A stretch of DNA of 38,203 nucleotides from a virus. Where the stretch lies: positions 1-38,203 of the IMG/VR virus record IMGVR_UViG_3300045242_000106. One strand, given 5' to 3'. The notes below the pieces were generated by a model, which saw only the letters and a program-made list of their open reading frames with translations, was not told where the DNA came from and made no database searches. Positions 31,628 to 38,185 of the stretch are shown here, one piece after another. A program made the position numbers and the translations under genes. The stretch's first letter is position 1. Each line of letters begins with the position of its first letter.

Positions 31628-32528
31628 CATAACCTCCGTCTCTAATAATTGCGGGTATCCATCGCTTCTGCCACTTGTATTCCTGCAGGTAGCGATCTTC
31701 AGCGACAAGGTACATCTGCGTCTCGGGGTTGCCGCATGGTTTGATTCGATAATCAGGATCAAGAGACATGTTCGGTGCTTCCTCGCCTGGCTTCAGCCGC
31801 CATTCGATTCCACGATCGTCCAGGAATTTGATGCAGTCATTGCGGTATCGCTCATTGCCAGTGGTAGTCATGCCACCGATGTGATCATTGTCTGAGCCCA
31901 TTGTGATGACGTGGTAGCCAGCTTCAATGGTCCTGATCGGCATAATGCGATCGTAGAAGTGAGCCAGGGTGATGTCGGACCACTTCTCGTGCTCTCTGAC
32001 GAGCTGTGGAATGACTTCCCTGCGGAATAGCATGAAGAGAGAGTCGAGCACAATGGCGGGCTCTATGCCATCGATCCTGCGTCCTGCAGACGGATCTTGC
32101 CCCTTCCATATCTGCTCACCCACCTTGACATCTCTCCCCATGAAGTTGCAGACGGTGTATGATCCACGACCACCCATTGCATCGACTTCCTTGCTGCCGC
32201 AGAGTCCGATCAGACCGAGCTGTGGATCTTGCACGAAGGCATCCTGCATTCGTTTGTCGAAGCCCTTCTCGTAGAGCATCAGGTCATTGTGCATAATGCC
32301 GATATATTCTTCGTCTGGATATGCATTGTAGAGCTCCAGGAGTGGCTGATAGAAGCCGATATTCTCGTCACTGTAGATGGTGTCGATCTGATAATTGTCA
32401 TACTTCTTCTCTGAAGCATTGTCGAAGATCACAGGCTTCGTAGAATCGAAGACACGATTCTTGAGTATGTGATCAATAGCCACTGCTGTGAGCTCGTGAC
32501 CTTCCACCACTGGCAAGCCGAGGATCAT
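31608..32528 (-). CDS. GT2-like glycosyltransferase (306 aa)
   Basis: N-terminal strand MILGLPVVEGHELTAVAIDH, then VIFDNASEKKYDNYQIDTIY and NIGFYQPLLELYNAY, EEYIGIMHNDLML: the NxG...N..., MHND pattern matches a GT-A fold with DxD-like HND. Second half has GLIGLCGSKEVDAMGGRGSY and EPAIVLDSLFMLFRRE, like GT2-type enzymes acting on surface sugars. The 20-base end overlap carries the acetyltransferase ribosome-binding site. Confidence 0.8.
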   Translation of the reverse strand: MILGLPVVEGHELTAVAIDHILKNRVFDSTKPVIFDNASEKKYDNYQIDTIYSDENIGFYQPLLELYNAYPDEEYIGIMHNDLMLYEKGFDKRMQDAFVQDPQLGLIGLCGSKEVDAMGGRGSYTVCNFMGRDVKVGEQIWKGQDPSAGRRIDGIEPAIVLDSLFMLFRREVIPQLVREHEKWSDITLAHFYDRIMPIRTIEAGYHVITMGSDNDHIGGMTTTGNERYRNDCIKFLDDRGIEWRLKPGEEAPNMSLDPDYRIKPCGNPETQMYLVAEDRYLQEYKWQKRWIPAIIRDGGYDVTHLA

Positions 32529-32782
32529 TTCCAGACCGCTTTCTTGAAGTGCATCCAGCGAGTCAGCGGTTGCGGGTATGTGCGGTGATGCTTCTTCCAG
32601 TGCTCCACTGCCTTCACACGCTCCAGGCTGATCATAATTGCGAGTGATGTGATCTTCGCTTCACGCTTTCCCTTCTTTTTGTCGATGGCATACTCCAGGT
32701 ATCGACCAGCTCGCTCTTTCAAGCGGACCAGCTCTTCCTGTGACTCAGGGAATTGATCTTCGTTCATCTGGTGATGTGTCAT
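32525..32782 (-). CDS. Hypothetical basic protein (85 aa)
   Basis: Highly charged helix-rich protein (EELVRLKERAGRYLEYAIDK, RVKAVEHWKKHHRTY) with a basic C-terminus. ATG 32782 is chosen since it overlaps the DegT stop as ATGA. No family recognised; may be an accessory in the glycan block. Confidence 0.6.
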   Translation of the reverse strand: MTHHQMNEDQFPESQEELVRLKERAGRYLEYAIDKKKGKREAKITSLAIMISLERVKAVEHWKKHHRTYPQPLTRWMHFKKAVWK

Positions 32783-33894
32783 GATCGAGCCTTCTGAGCA
32801 AATTCGTTGCACGATTCGATGATTTGATTGAGGTCCATTATTGAGAGCCCCCAGTGGACAGGAATGCAGATCATGCGATCACTGAAGTAGTCCACGCCAT
32901 CGAGACCATTATTCTTCACGTCTTTGAACACAGTATATTTGTCATTGCGTTTGTGGACCTGAGACACCTGGATGCCTCGCTCCGTCATGAAGTCCTTGAA
33001 TTGATCCCGCTCGACTTTGGATGGCAACAATAATGTATACAGCCAGTATGCTGAGACACGATCACCGCCCTGATTTTGCCGAACAAAATATTTATCCAGT
33101 GCGTCATCGTACACTGCAGCATGCTTGCGGTGATTGCGAAGCACCTGCTCGATGTAGTCCATCTGGACAATGCCGATTGCCGCATTCAAGTCATTCATGT
33201 GGAATTTGTATCCCCATTCCACGATGTCTTGATCAATGCGGGAATCGAGACTGTCTGTGTCTCGCTTGATCCCGAACCAGCGGAGCGTCTTTGCCCGCTC
33301 TGCATCGGCAGGATCTTTGCACGTTAGTATGCCGCCGTCACCAGTAGTGATGTGCTTGATTGCCTGAAGACTGAAGCAGGTGAAGTCCGCTATTTGACCG
33401 ACCTTCTTGCCCTTGTATTCAGCACCGAATGAATGTGCTGCGTCCTCGACTACCTTGAGATCATGAGCCCTCGCAACGCCCATGATCTCATCGAGATCCG
33501 CTGGCATTCCACCCCAGTCCACGAACAATATTGCTTTCGTTTTTGGTGTTATCAGCTTTTCGACTGACTCTGCCGATATGTTTCCACTTATCGGATCAGC
33601 GTCTGCGAATAGCAACGTGCCACCGAGAGATAATACTGGAAGATTTGTGGCTGTGCAAGTCATAGCGGTGGAGATCACTTCGTCTCCAGGACCGACTCCA
33701 GCGAGGCGTAGAGCCATCGTCAGAGCGGATGTGCCGCTATTGAGTGTCACCACGTTCGGAGTGCCGAGGAATTCAGCGATCCGCCCTTCAAATTCTTCTA
33801 CCTTTGGACCTTGCGTGATGTAGCCACTGTGAAGCGTACCGATCACAGCGTCATCTACTGCCGCAGGCATGTGTACTTTGAAGAGCGGGATCAT
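32779..33894 (-). CDS. DegT/DnrJ/EryC1/StrS-family aminotransferase
   Basis: 371 residues, PLP-dependent sugar aminotransferase. TLNSGTSALTMALRLAGVGP (PLP phosphate contact), VVEDAAHSFGAEYKG (Asp151), and FSLQAIKHITTGDGG with Schiff-base Lys180: motif order of the DegT/ArnB family. It converts a 4-keto or 3-keto nucleotide sugar, such as the product of the RmlB-like enzyme, to an amino sugar. Followed by glycosyltransferase and acetyltransferase genes, which makes an N-acetylated amino-deoxysugar the most coherent product. The gene starts 2 bases after the GroEL stop. Confidence 0.92.
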   Translation of the reverse strand: MIPLFKVHMPAAVDDAVIGTLHSGYITQGPKVEEFEGRIAEFLGTPNVVTLNSGTSALTMALRLAGVGPGDEVISTAMTCTATNLPVLSLGGTLLFADADPISGNISAESVEKLITPKTKAILFVDWGGMPADLDEIMGVARAHDLKVVEDAAHSFGAEYKGKKVGQIADFTCFSLQAIKHITTGDGGILTCKDPADAERAKTLRWFGIKRDTDSLDSRIDQDIVEWGYKFHMNDLNAAIGIVQMDYIEQVLRNHRKHAAVYDDALDKYFVRQNQGGDRVSAYWLYTLLLPSKVERDQFKDFMTERGIQVSQVHKRNDKYTVFKDVKNNGLDGVDYFSDRMICIPVHWGLSIMDLNQIIESCNEFAQKARS

Positions 33895-33896
33895 GG

Positions 33897-35555
33897 CTAG
33901 AGTTTCTCCGAATCGTCTTCAGTGTTGGCAATTACGCCTTCAGTGATGACGAATAGTGCAGCTTCAGATGCCGCATTCTTGACTGCAGACACTGTGACCA
34001 GGCTCGGATCAATGATGCCAGCATCGAATGCGTTCACCACTTCACCAGTATAGAAGTCGATCGTCAGCTTTTTGTCCTCAGACACACGCTTCAGATCAGC
34101 CTTGTCGAGCTCCAGACCACTATTGAGAGCCATCTGCTTGATCGGTTCGAAGCAAGCCTTCACGACTGCGAGCAGCCCTGAGATCTCTTCATTGCTGAGC
34201 TTCAGATCAGTACGGATGGAATCTTGAGCCTTGACTGCTGCACGATAGAGAGCAGCACCGCCACCAGCGATCACACCGTTCGACATTGCTGCCTTTGATG
34301 CATTGATAGCATCCTCGACTCGGAGCTTCCGCTCTTCACGCTCTGTCTCAGCCACACCGCCGACTCGGATGACACCGACTCCGCTGCGTAGTTTGGCGAT
34401 TCGCTCCTGCAGCAAGTTCTTCTCATATGCTTTGACCAGGCTCGGGATCTGAGCTTCTAGCTCTGCGATCCGCTCGTCTGCATCGCCTGCTCCACCGAGA
34501 ATAGTCGTGCGGTCCTTGCTGGCGATCACTCGCTCAGCGTGTCCGAAGATATTGAAGTCGGTTGCCAGGTGTGTGCTCGGAGTGGCACTGGTCCTGTATG
34601 AATCATTCATTGATGCGGGCAGCTTGTAGCCTTCGTCACGAGCGTAGAAGATGCCGCCAGTAGCAGCAGCCATATCTCGCAGCACAGCCTGTCCTTGCTC
34701 ACCGAGAGCCATCACACGGATCGGGATCATGGTGAATTTGCCCTGTGCTTTGTTCACGGCACAGGCAGCCATTGCTTCGCCAGTCACTGAGTTTGCGATC
34801 AGGACCGCTTGCTTGTAGCCTTCAGTGGCACATGCTTCCATCAGCTTGACGATCTCGACACCGTTTGTGATGTCGTGGTCCGTCACGAAGATCGGCACAT
34901 CTGACACGTCAGCTTCCTGTCTGGCAGGGTTTGTGATAAAGATCGGAAGCTGGATGCCTCCACGCAATTCGATGCCTTCAGCGACTCGTGCGGTGGTCTC
35001 TTCGACTTCAGAGTCTTCTATAGTGACCACACCACCTTCACCGACCTTCTGGACTGTCTCAGCCACGAGCTTGCCGATCACTGGATCGCCACATGAGATC
35101 GTAGCGACATTGATCAGAGCTTCGAGATCTTTGGTCTCGACTATCTCATCCTGCAGTGCAGTGATGACGGCTTCTGCAGCCTTCTCGATGCCCCTGCGGA
35201 GCAGCACTGGATCAGCTCCATTGTTTATTTGCTGAAGCCCATGAGTAGTCATTGCCTGCAGCAAGACGCTGGCTGTGGTAGTACCATCACCAGCCACATC
35301 GTTCGTTTTGTTGGCTGCAGCTTTGACGATCTTCACACCGACTTCCATGTGATCTTCGCCTGCAGGTGCGTGGAGCTCACGAGCAATGGTGACACCATCA
35401 TTCGTATTGAGCGGGTTTGCATAAGGGTTCGTATCGAGCACAATATTTCGTCCTCGTGGACCGAGCGTGGTCTTCACCACATTTGCGACAAGATCGATTC
35501 CTGCTTTGATTTTCTGTCTGGCAGGATCGCCAGTCACGACTACTTTATGGCTCAT
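33897..35555 (-). CDS. groEL: Phage-encoded chaperonin GroEL (552 aa)
   Basis: Full-length group I chaperonin. KTTLGPRGRN (29-37), NDGVTIAREL (52-61), GDGTTTASVL (89-98, ATPase Asp90), apical region with GGIQLPIFITN, and the hinge-ATP region VAETEREERKLRVEDAINAS. The C-terminus EDDSEKL lacks the GGM repeat of the usual bacterial chaperonin. The co-chaperonin gene overlaps its start (ATGA). Family role: ATP-driven folding in a double ring. In this phage it probably helps fold capsid, portal or tail proteins; it may be preferred over or replace host GroEL. SD GGAGGG precedes ATG 35555. Confidence 0.95.
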   Translation of the reverse strand: MSHKVVVTGDPARQKIKAGIDLVANVVKTTLGPRGRNIVLDTNPYANPLNTNDGVTIARELHAPAGEDHMEVGVKIVKAAANKTNDVAGDGTTTASVLLQAMTTHGLQQINNGADPVLLRRGIEKAAEAVITALQDEIVETKDLEALINVATISCGDPVIGKLVAETVQKVGEGGVVTIEDSEVEETTARVAEGIELRGGIQLPIFITNPARQEADVSDVPIFVTDHDITNGVEIVKLMEACATEGYKQAVLIANSVTGEAMAACAVNKAQGKFTMIPIRVMALGEQGQAVLRDMAAATGGIFYARDEGYKLPASMNDSYRTSATPSTHLATDFNIFGHAERVIASKDRTTILGGAGDADERIAELEAQIPSLVKAYEKNLLQERIAKLRSGVGVIRVGGVAETEREERKLRVEDAINASKAAMSNGVIAGGGAALYRAAVKAQDSIRTDLKLSNEEISGLLAVVKACFEPIKQMALNSGLELDKADLKRVSEDKKLTIDFYTGEVVNAFDAGIIDPSLVTVSAVKNAASEAALFVITEGVIANTEDDSEKL

Positions 35556-35818
35556 TTTTTGCCCTCCGTTACTTTTGCTAGAACATCGAATGTCTCGATT
35601 TGCGTCACCATTTCATTCTCAAAAAAGAAGCCAGGGTATGTACCTGGCTTGAGTAGCACGAGCGAGTCGGCTGAGAATGAAGATTCGGCTGGAGCGTGAA
35701 GCACACGATAGACAGCACCACGCTTGTCAGTATCGCCACCAGTGTCAAATTGTGACTCGGCTTTTGCTTCCACTTTTTGGACGAGCATATACTCGCCGCA
35801 CATTTCTATTTGATACAC
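35552..35818 (-). CDS. groES: GroES-like co-chaperonin (88 aa)
   Basis: Short beta-barrel protein with GroES-type order: MLVQKVEAKAESQFDTGGDT with the mobile-loop position, RGAVYRVLHAPAES strand, VLLKPGTYPGFFFENEM, and a final IETFDVLAKV. The mobile-loop stretch lacks the hydrophobic Ile-Val-Leu triplet used by GroES to dock on GroEL, so docking may differ. GTG 35818 is chosen for GGAGGTGCAGA just upstream. Its stop overlaps the groEL start. Inside its coding sequence lies an intrinsic-terminator-like hairpin at 35621-35650. Confidence 0.8.
   Translation of the reverse strand: MYQIEMCGEYMLVQKVEAKAESQFDTGGDTDKRGAVYRVLHAPAESSFSADSLVLLKPGTYPGFFFENEMVTQIETFDVLAKVTEGKK
35621..35650 (-). terminator. 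Intrinsic-terminator-like hairpin inside the GroES gene
   Basis: On the minus strand AAGCCAGG (35650-35643) and CCTGGCTT (35635-35628) form a perfect 8-bp stem with a 7-base loop, followed by CTTTTTT. The layout is a textbook Rho-independent terminator, yet lies within the coding sequence (KPGTYPGFFF). It could make part of the transcripts stop before groEL. If translation covers it, termination is reduced. Confidence 0.65.
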
Positions 35819-35844
35819 TCTGCACCTCCTTCGTATCAATTTTG

Positions 35845-35874
35845 AGTGTAGCACAAGCACTTTTATAATTGCAA
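35845..35874 (-). promoter_or_regulatory. Possible promoter of the chaperonin operon
   Basis: Minus-strand TTGCAA (35874-35869), 18-base spacer, TACACT (35850-35845), about 27 bases before GTG 35818 and AAGGAGGT. Both hexamers match four of six positions. Best promoter candidate for the chaperonin-glycan-structural operon in an otherwise gene-free region. Confidence 0.45.
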
Positions 35875-35884
35875 CAACAATCAT

Positions 35885-36104
35885 TATCGAAGTGTGTGAT
35901 GTGTGCTAATTACTACTATATAGCGTTATTCATAAGCACTCCCCTACTCTCCCCCCTGTGTCACCCCAAAAAACACGACAACACCTTGCGAGCCTGTCAA
36001 AAAAATGATGTGATAGGGCAGGGGAGTGCCCTTCACCCCTGTTAGCTGTTGCAATGCATACAACACCACTTTTTGCCCTAAAATGCCAGCAGGGGAGTGG
36101 TATT
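35885..36104. promoter_or_regulatory. Intergenic control region with repeats
   Basis: 220 bases without a gene. Contains AGGGGAGTG three times: direct copies within GCAGGGGAGTG at 36018-36028 and 36089-36099, and an inverted copy at 35937-35945; the inverted and first direct copy could form a stem over a ~75-base loop. GTTGCAATGCATACAAC at 36048-36064 is a pseudo-palindrome centred on ATGCAT, operator-like. TTGACA lies at 36000-35995 on the minus strand without a good -10. This region separates the RusA gene end from the chaperonin operon. Confidence 0.55.
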
Positions 36105-36485
36105 TCAGGCTTCTATGATAGAGACTTCGGTCCGAGGGTTGTCTCGATCCAGGAGAACACGAGAGCCGTCATGCCCGATGACTATGGTGTAGTTATCATC
36201 AGCCAGGATCTCCATCTTCACGAGCGTATCCTGAATGCCTTCGTATAGAGCAGAGAGATCCGTGACTCTTTTTGTCTGCATAAAAAATGTGCACATCAGT
36301 ATGATCGGACGATCGATCGGCTGCTCTGGTCTGCGTTGCAGAGCGAGCTCATCCATTGCCCGATGAAGCCATTCTTTGTATTGTGGCGAATATGCCACGA
36401 AGGTCCGACCACGAGATCGAACCACCTTCTGTGTGTTCTTCTTGACGATCGGCTGACCGCTTACTGTGTATTTGAGCAGGATCAT
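36105..36485 (-). CDS. RusA-like Holliday junction resolvase
   Basis: 126 residues from ATG 36485, which overlaps the upstream TGA (ATGA); the frame is open 53 codons further without a start signal. RusA-type features: YTVSGQPIVKKNTQKVVRSR, VTDLSALYEGIQDTLVKMEILADD with the acidic metal ligands (TD...D..., DD), and the final IVIGHDG, NPRTEVSIIEA. RusA cuts four-way junctions, here of the RecT recombination pathway or packaging substrates. Last gene of the early operon. Confidence 0.85.
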   Translation of the reverse strand: MILLKYTVSGQPIVKKNTQKVVRSRGRTFVAYSPQYKEWLHRAMDELALQRRPEQPIDRPIILMCTFFMQTKRVTDLSALYEGIQDTLVKMEILADDNYTIVIGHDGSRVLLDRDNPRTEVSIIEA

Positions 36486-36682
36486 AGATCGATGCTCAGC
36501 AGCTTCCAGTAGACTCCGAAGAGTATGAAGCCGATTGTGCCTGACAGTATGATGCCGCCCTTGTCCTCGTAGATCAAATTCATCAGGACCAGCCAGAATG
36601 CATACACGATTCCCCAGGAGACTGCAGCGAGTGCTGCAGCCCATAATAACGCTTTGAGTATTCTTTTTGTTTGAGCCACCAT
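36482..36682 (-). CDS. Small membrane protein (66 aa)
   Basis: Two hydrophobic segments (LLWAAALAAVSWGIVYAFWL and GIILSGTIGFILFGVYW). ATG 36682 (MVAQTKRILK) is chosen with GAG near; a longer frame begins within the exonuclease gene. Function unknown; early-operon membrane proteins often alter the host envelope or exclude other phages. Confidence 0.6.
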   Translation of the reverse strand: MVAQTKRILKALLWAAALAAVSWGIVYAFWLVLMNLIYEDKGGIILSGTIGFILFGVYWKLLSIDL

Positions 36683-36689
36683 GATGTCT

Positions 36690-37310
36690 CTATGCTCCCA
36701 CTGCTTTGAGTTTGTGAAGTTCGAAGAACACGTCACGGCAGGCTCGCACGTCAGCCATTGCATCGTGAGCACCCTCGAAGTCTTTGTGGAAGAAGTGCTG
36801 ATATGCTTCGATCAGCCGAGGGTTCTTGAATTTCTGATCGTTGCCAGTGTCACGGAAGAATCGTGCTTGAGCATCGCTCAGCGGCATCATCAATGTGTCA
36901 CGGCTATTGACCATAGTACAGAATGCTTCTGGTCCATTGATCGCACGAAGCCATGACTCAGCCTGCAGTGCATCGGTCTGGCGGCGGTAGTCGATCTCGA
37001 TATTCACGAGGTCCATATCATATTCGATATTGTGAGCCACGATCGTATCAGCCACATTCACCAGCTCGAAGAATGCATCGAGCCCGATATTGCGATCGAT
37101 GCCGTTCTTTTTGATGGTCTCAATGTCGAAGCCATGCACGTTTGCTGCAGCCTGCGGCACTTCATCGAAGCCGACTGGCTTCAGGAGCACATTCAGCTCA
37201 CCGAACGTCCGTCCTTCATTGTCTGTCAATAATGCACCGATCTGGACTACTCGTGGCACGAAGCCATTCTGCCTGATTCCTGTGGTCTCTGTGTCAAAAA
37301 ATAGTATCAC
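36690..37310 (-). CDS. DnaQ-like DEDDh 3'-5' exonuclease
   Basis: 206 residues. ExoI ILFFDTETTG (Asp6, Glu8), ExoII VAHNIEYDMDLV (Asp), ExoIII GAHDAMADVRACRDVF (His, Asp): the DEDDh exonuclease set of DnaQ-type proteins. It trims 3' ends of DNA or RNA. In this operon with RecT and RusA it may provide the nuclease activity that complements strand annealing. The start is GTG 37310 overlapping the stop of the 36-aa gene (GTGA), with GGAG upstream. Confidence 0.9.
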   Translation of the reverse strand: MILFFDTETTGIRQNGFVPRVVQIGALLTDNEGRTFGELNVLLKPVGFDEVPQAAANVHGFDIETIKKNGIDRNIGLDAFFELVNVADTIVAHNIEYDMDLVNIEIDYRRQTDALQAESWLRAINGPEAFCTMVNSRDTLMMPLSDAQARFFRDTGNDQKFKNPRLIEAYQHFFHKDFEGAHDAMADVRACRDVFFELHKLKAVGA

Positions 37311-37417
37311 TTCTTCGTCTCCTTCAATTTGTTTGGTTCACGCTTTCCCTGTGCCAGTCCGATCGCATAGCCTATGAAGCCTGCAGCGACTGCCACCGAG
37401 AATATTATCAAGATCAT
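37307..37417 (-). CDS. Tiny membrane protein (36 aa)
   Basis: Frame starting MILIIFSVAVAAGFIGYAIG and ending QGKREPNKLKETKK: one transmembrane helix with a basic cytosolic tail. Strong ribosome-binding site GGGGAGGTGCA directly before ATG 37417, and GTGA overlap with the exonuclease gene. The strong translation signal and conserved operon coupling support a real gene; function unknown. Confidence 0.7.
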   Translation of the reverse strand: MILIIFSVAVAAGFIGYAIGLAQGKREPNKLKETKK

Positions 37418-37428
37418 TGCACCTCCCC

Positions 37429-37722
37429 TCAGACTCTCTCGAGCCGTTGTATGTGTTCGAATGGAATTATAGCAAGGTATGTGCCCTTTACTGCCTGCCG
37501 TTCGAAGTCGATCTCTTTGAGCAGATCTCCATCGAAGTAGTACTTGTCTGGCATGGACAATTCACCATCGCTCTTGCGGATGTATGTGAACCATATTTCG
37601 TTATGCTTTGAGATCCGCCGCATATCGAGTCCGACCATTCGCTTACCGCCATTCCAGATCGGAGCTCGGATCTTGAAGAGAGTGCAGACTGTGGTCCGAC
37701 TCAATTCTTTGACATCGCTCAT
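37429..37722 (-). CDS. Hypothetical protein (97 aa)
   Basis: Mixed alpha/beta protein (TVCTLFKIRAPIWNGGKRMV, NEIWFTYIRKSDGELSM, YLAIIPFEHIQRLERV). No family recognised. ATG overlaps the upstream stop (ATGA). Early-operon member between two unknown small genes and the tiny membrane protein. Confidence 0.6.
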   Translation of the reverse strand: MSDVKELSRTTVCTLFKIRAPIWNGGKRMVGLDMRRISKHNEIWFTYIRKSDGELSMPDKYYFDGDLLKEIDFERQAVKGTYLAIIPFEHIQRLERV

Positions 37723-37928
37723 GACGATTGCCGTTGCCCCTTCTTGAGCCCGATCTGATAGCCTTTGCGAGCTGCTTCCATCACAAGCTGTTTGATTACA
37801 TCTATATTGCCGATGATCTGGATCTGCTCGGTTATGAGCAAGCCATGTCCACCATCCAGAATGCCCTCAATCAATGTGCGATCTGGTGTGAGCGGCGTGG
37901 TCCGCTGCTTCTCTTTGAATGGCTTCAT
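37719..37928 (-). CDS. Hypothetical small protein (69 aa)
   Basis: Basic protein with a central hydrophobic beta-alpha pattern (HGLLITEQIQIIGNIDVIKQ, LVMEAARKGYQIGLKKG). It may form a small nucleotide- or DNA-binding fold, but no family is recognised. Overlaps neighbours as ATGA on both sides. Confidence 0.6.
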   Translation of the reverse strand: MKPFKEKQRTTPLTPDRTLIEGILDGGHGLLITEQIQIIGNIDVIKQLVMEAARKGYQIGLKKGQRQSS

Positions 37929-38185
37929 ACTCCTGCCCTCCGCCTCAGTGGTGGTACTTTGCGAGGTGGCACACTCGGATCATTCAGTGGTGTCATATCA
38001 CCATCTGGCGTGATCAGCGGCAGCGGGAATTCTCCGAGTTGCCGCTCGCTGCGATTCCAGGCAGACTTTTGTCCTGCCATGACTGCAGCATCTCGGTTGC
38101 GTTTGAAGTTGCCGCCTGATAGCCTGCCGCCTTTGCGACCAGCAGCGACCTTCTTCGGATCTTTGCGTCTGAATGTTTTGCTCAC
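37925..38185 (-). CDS. KGG-motif-rich basic protein (86 aa)
   Basis: Very basic protein: RRKDPKKVAAGRKGGRLSGG and NFKRNRDAAVMAGQKSAWNR resemble glycine-lysine KGG repeats of small stress-type proteins and may bind DNA; a P-rich tail follows (DPSVPPRKVPPLRRR). The start is GTG 38185, overlapping the stop of the zinc-ribbon gene (the same gene on the other end of the circle, 106-339). The first 109 bases of its coding sequence are duplicated at 1-109. Confidence 0.6.
   Translation of the reverse strand: MSKTFRRKDPKKVAAGRKGGRLSGGNFKRNRDAAVMAGQKSAWNRSERQLGEFPLPLITPDGDMTPLNDPSVPPRKVPPLRRRAGV

Noticed and set aside
31139-31762. Longer N-terminus for the GNAT protein
   Set aside because: The extra 45 residues lie inside the upstream glycosyltransferase gene, do not look like the family, and the GGAGGT site marks ATG 31627.
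36105-36644. Longer N-terminus for the RusA-like protein
   Set aside because: The extension overlaps the upstream gene and has no start signal; ATG 36485 overlaps the upstream stop as ATGA and begins at the family's first strand.
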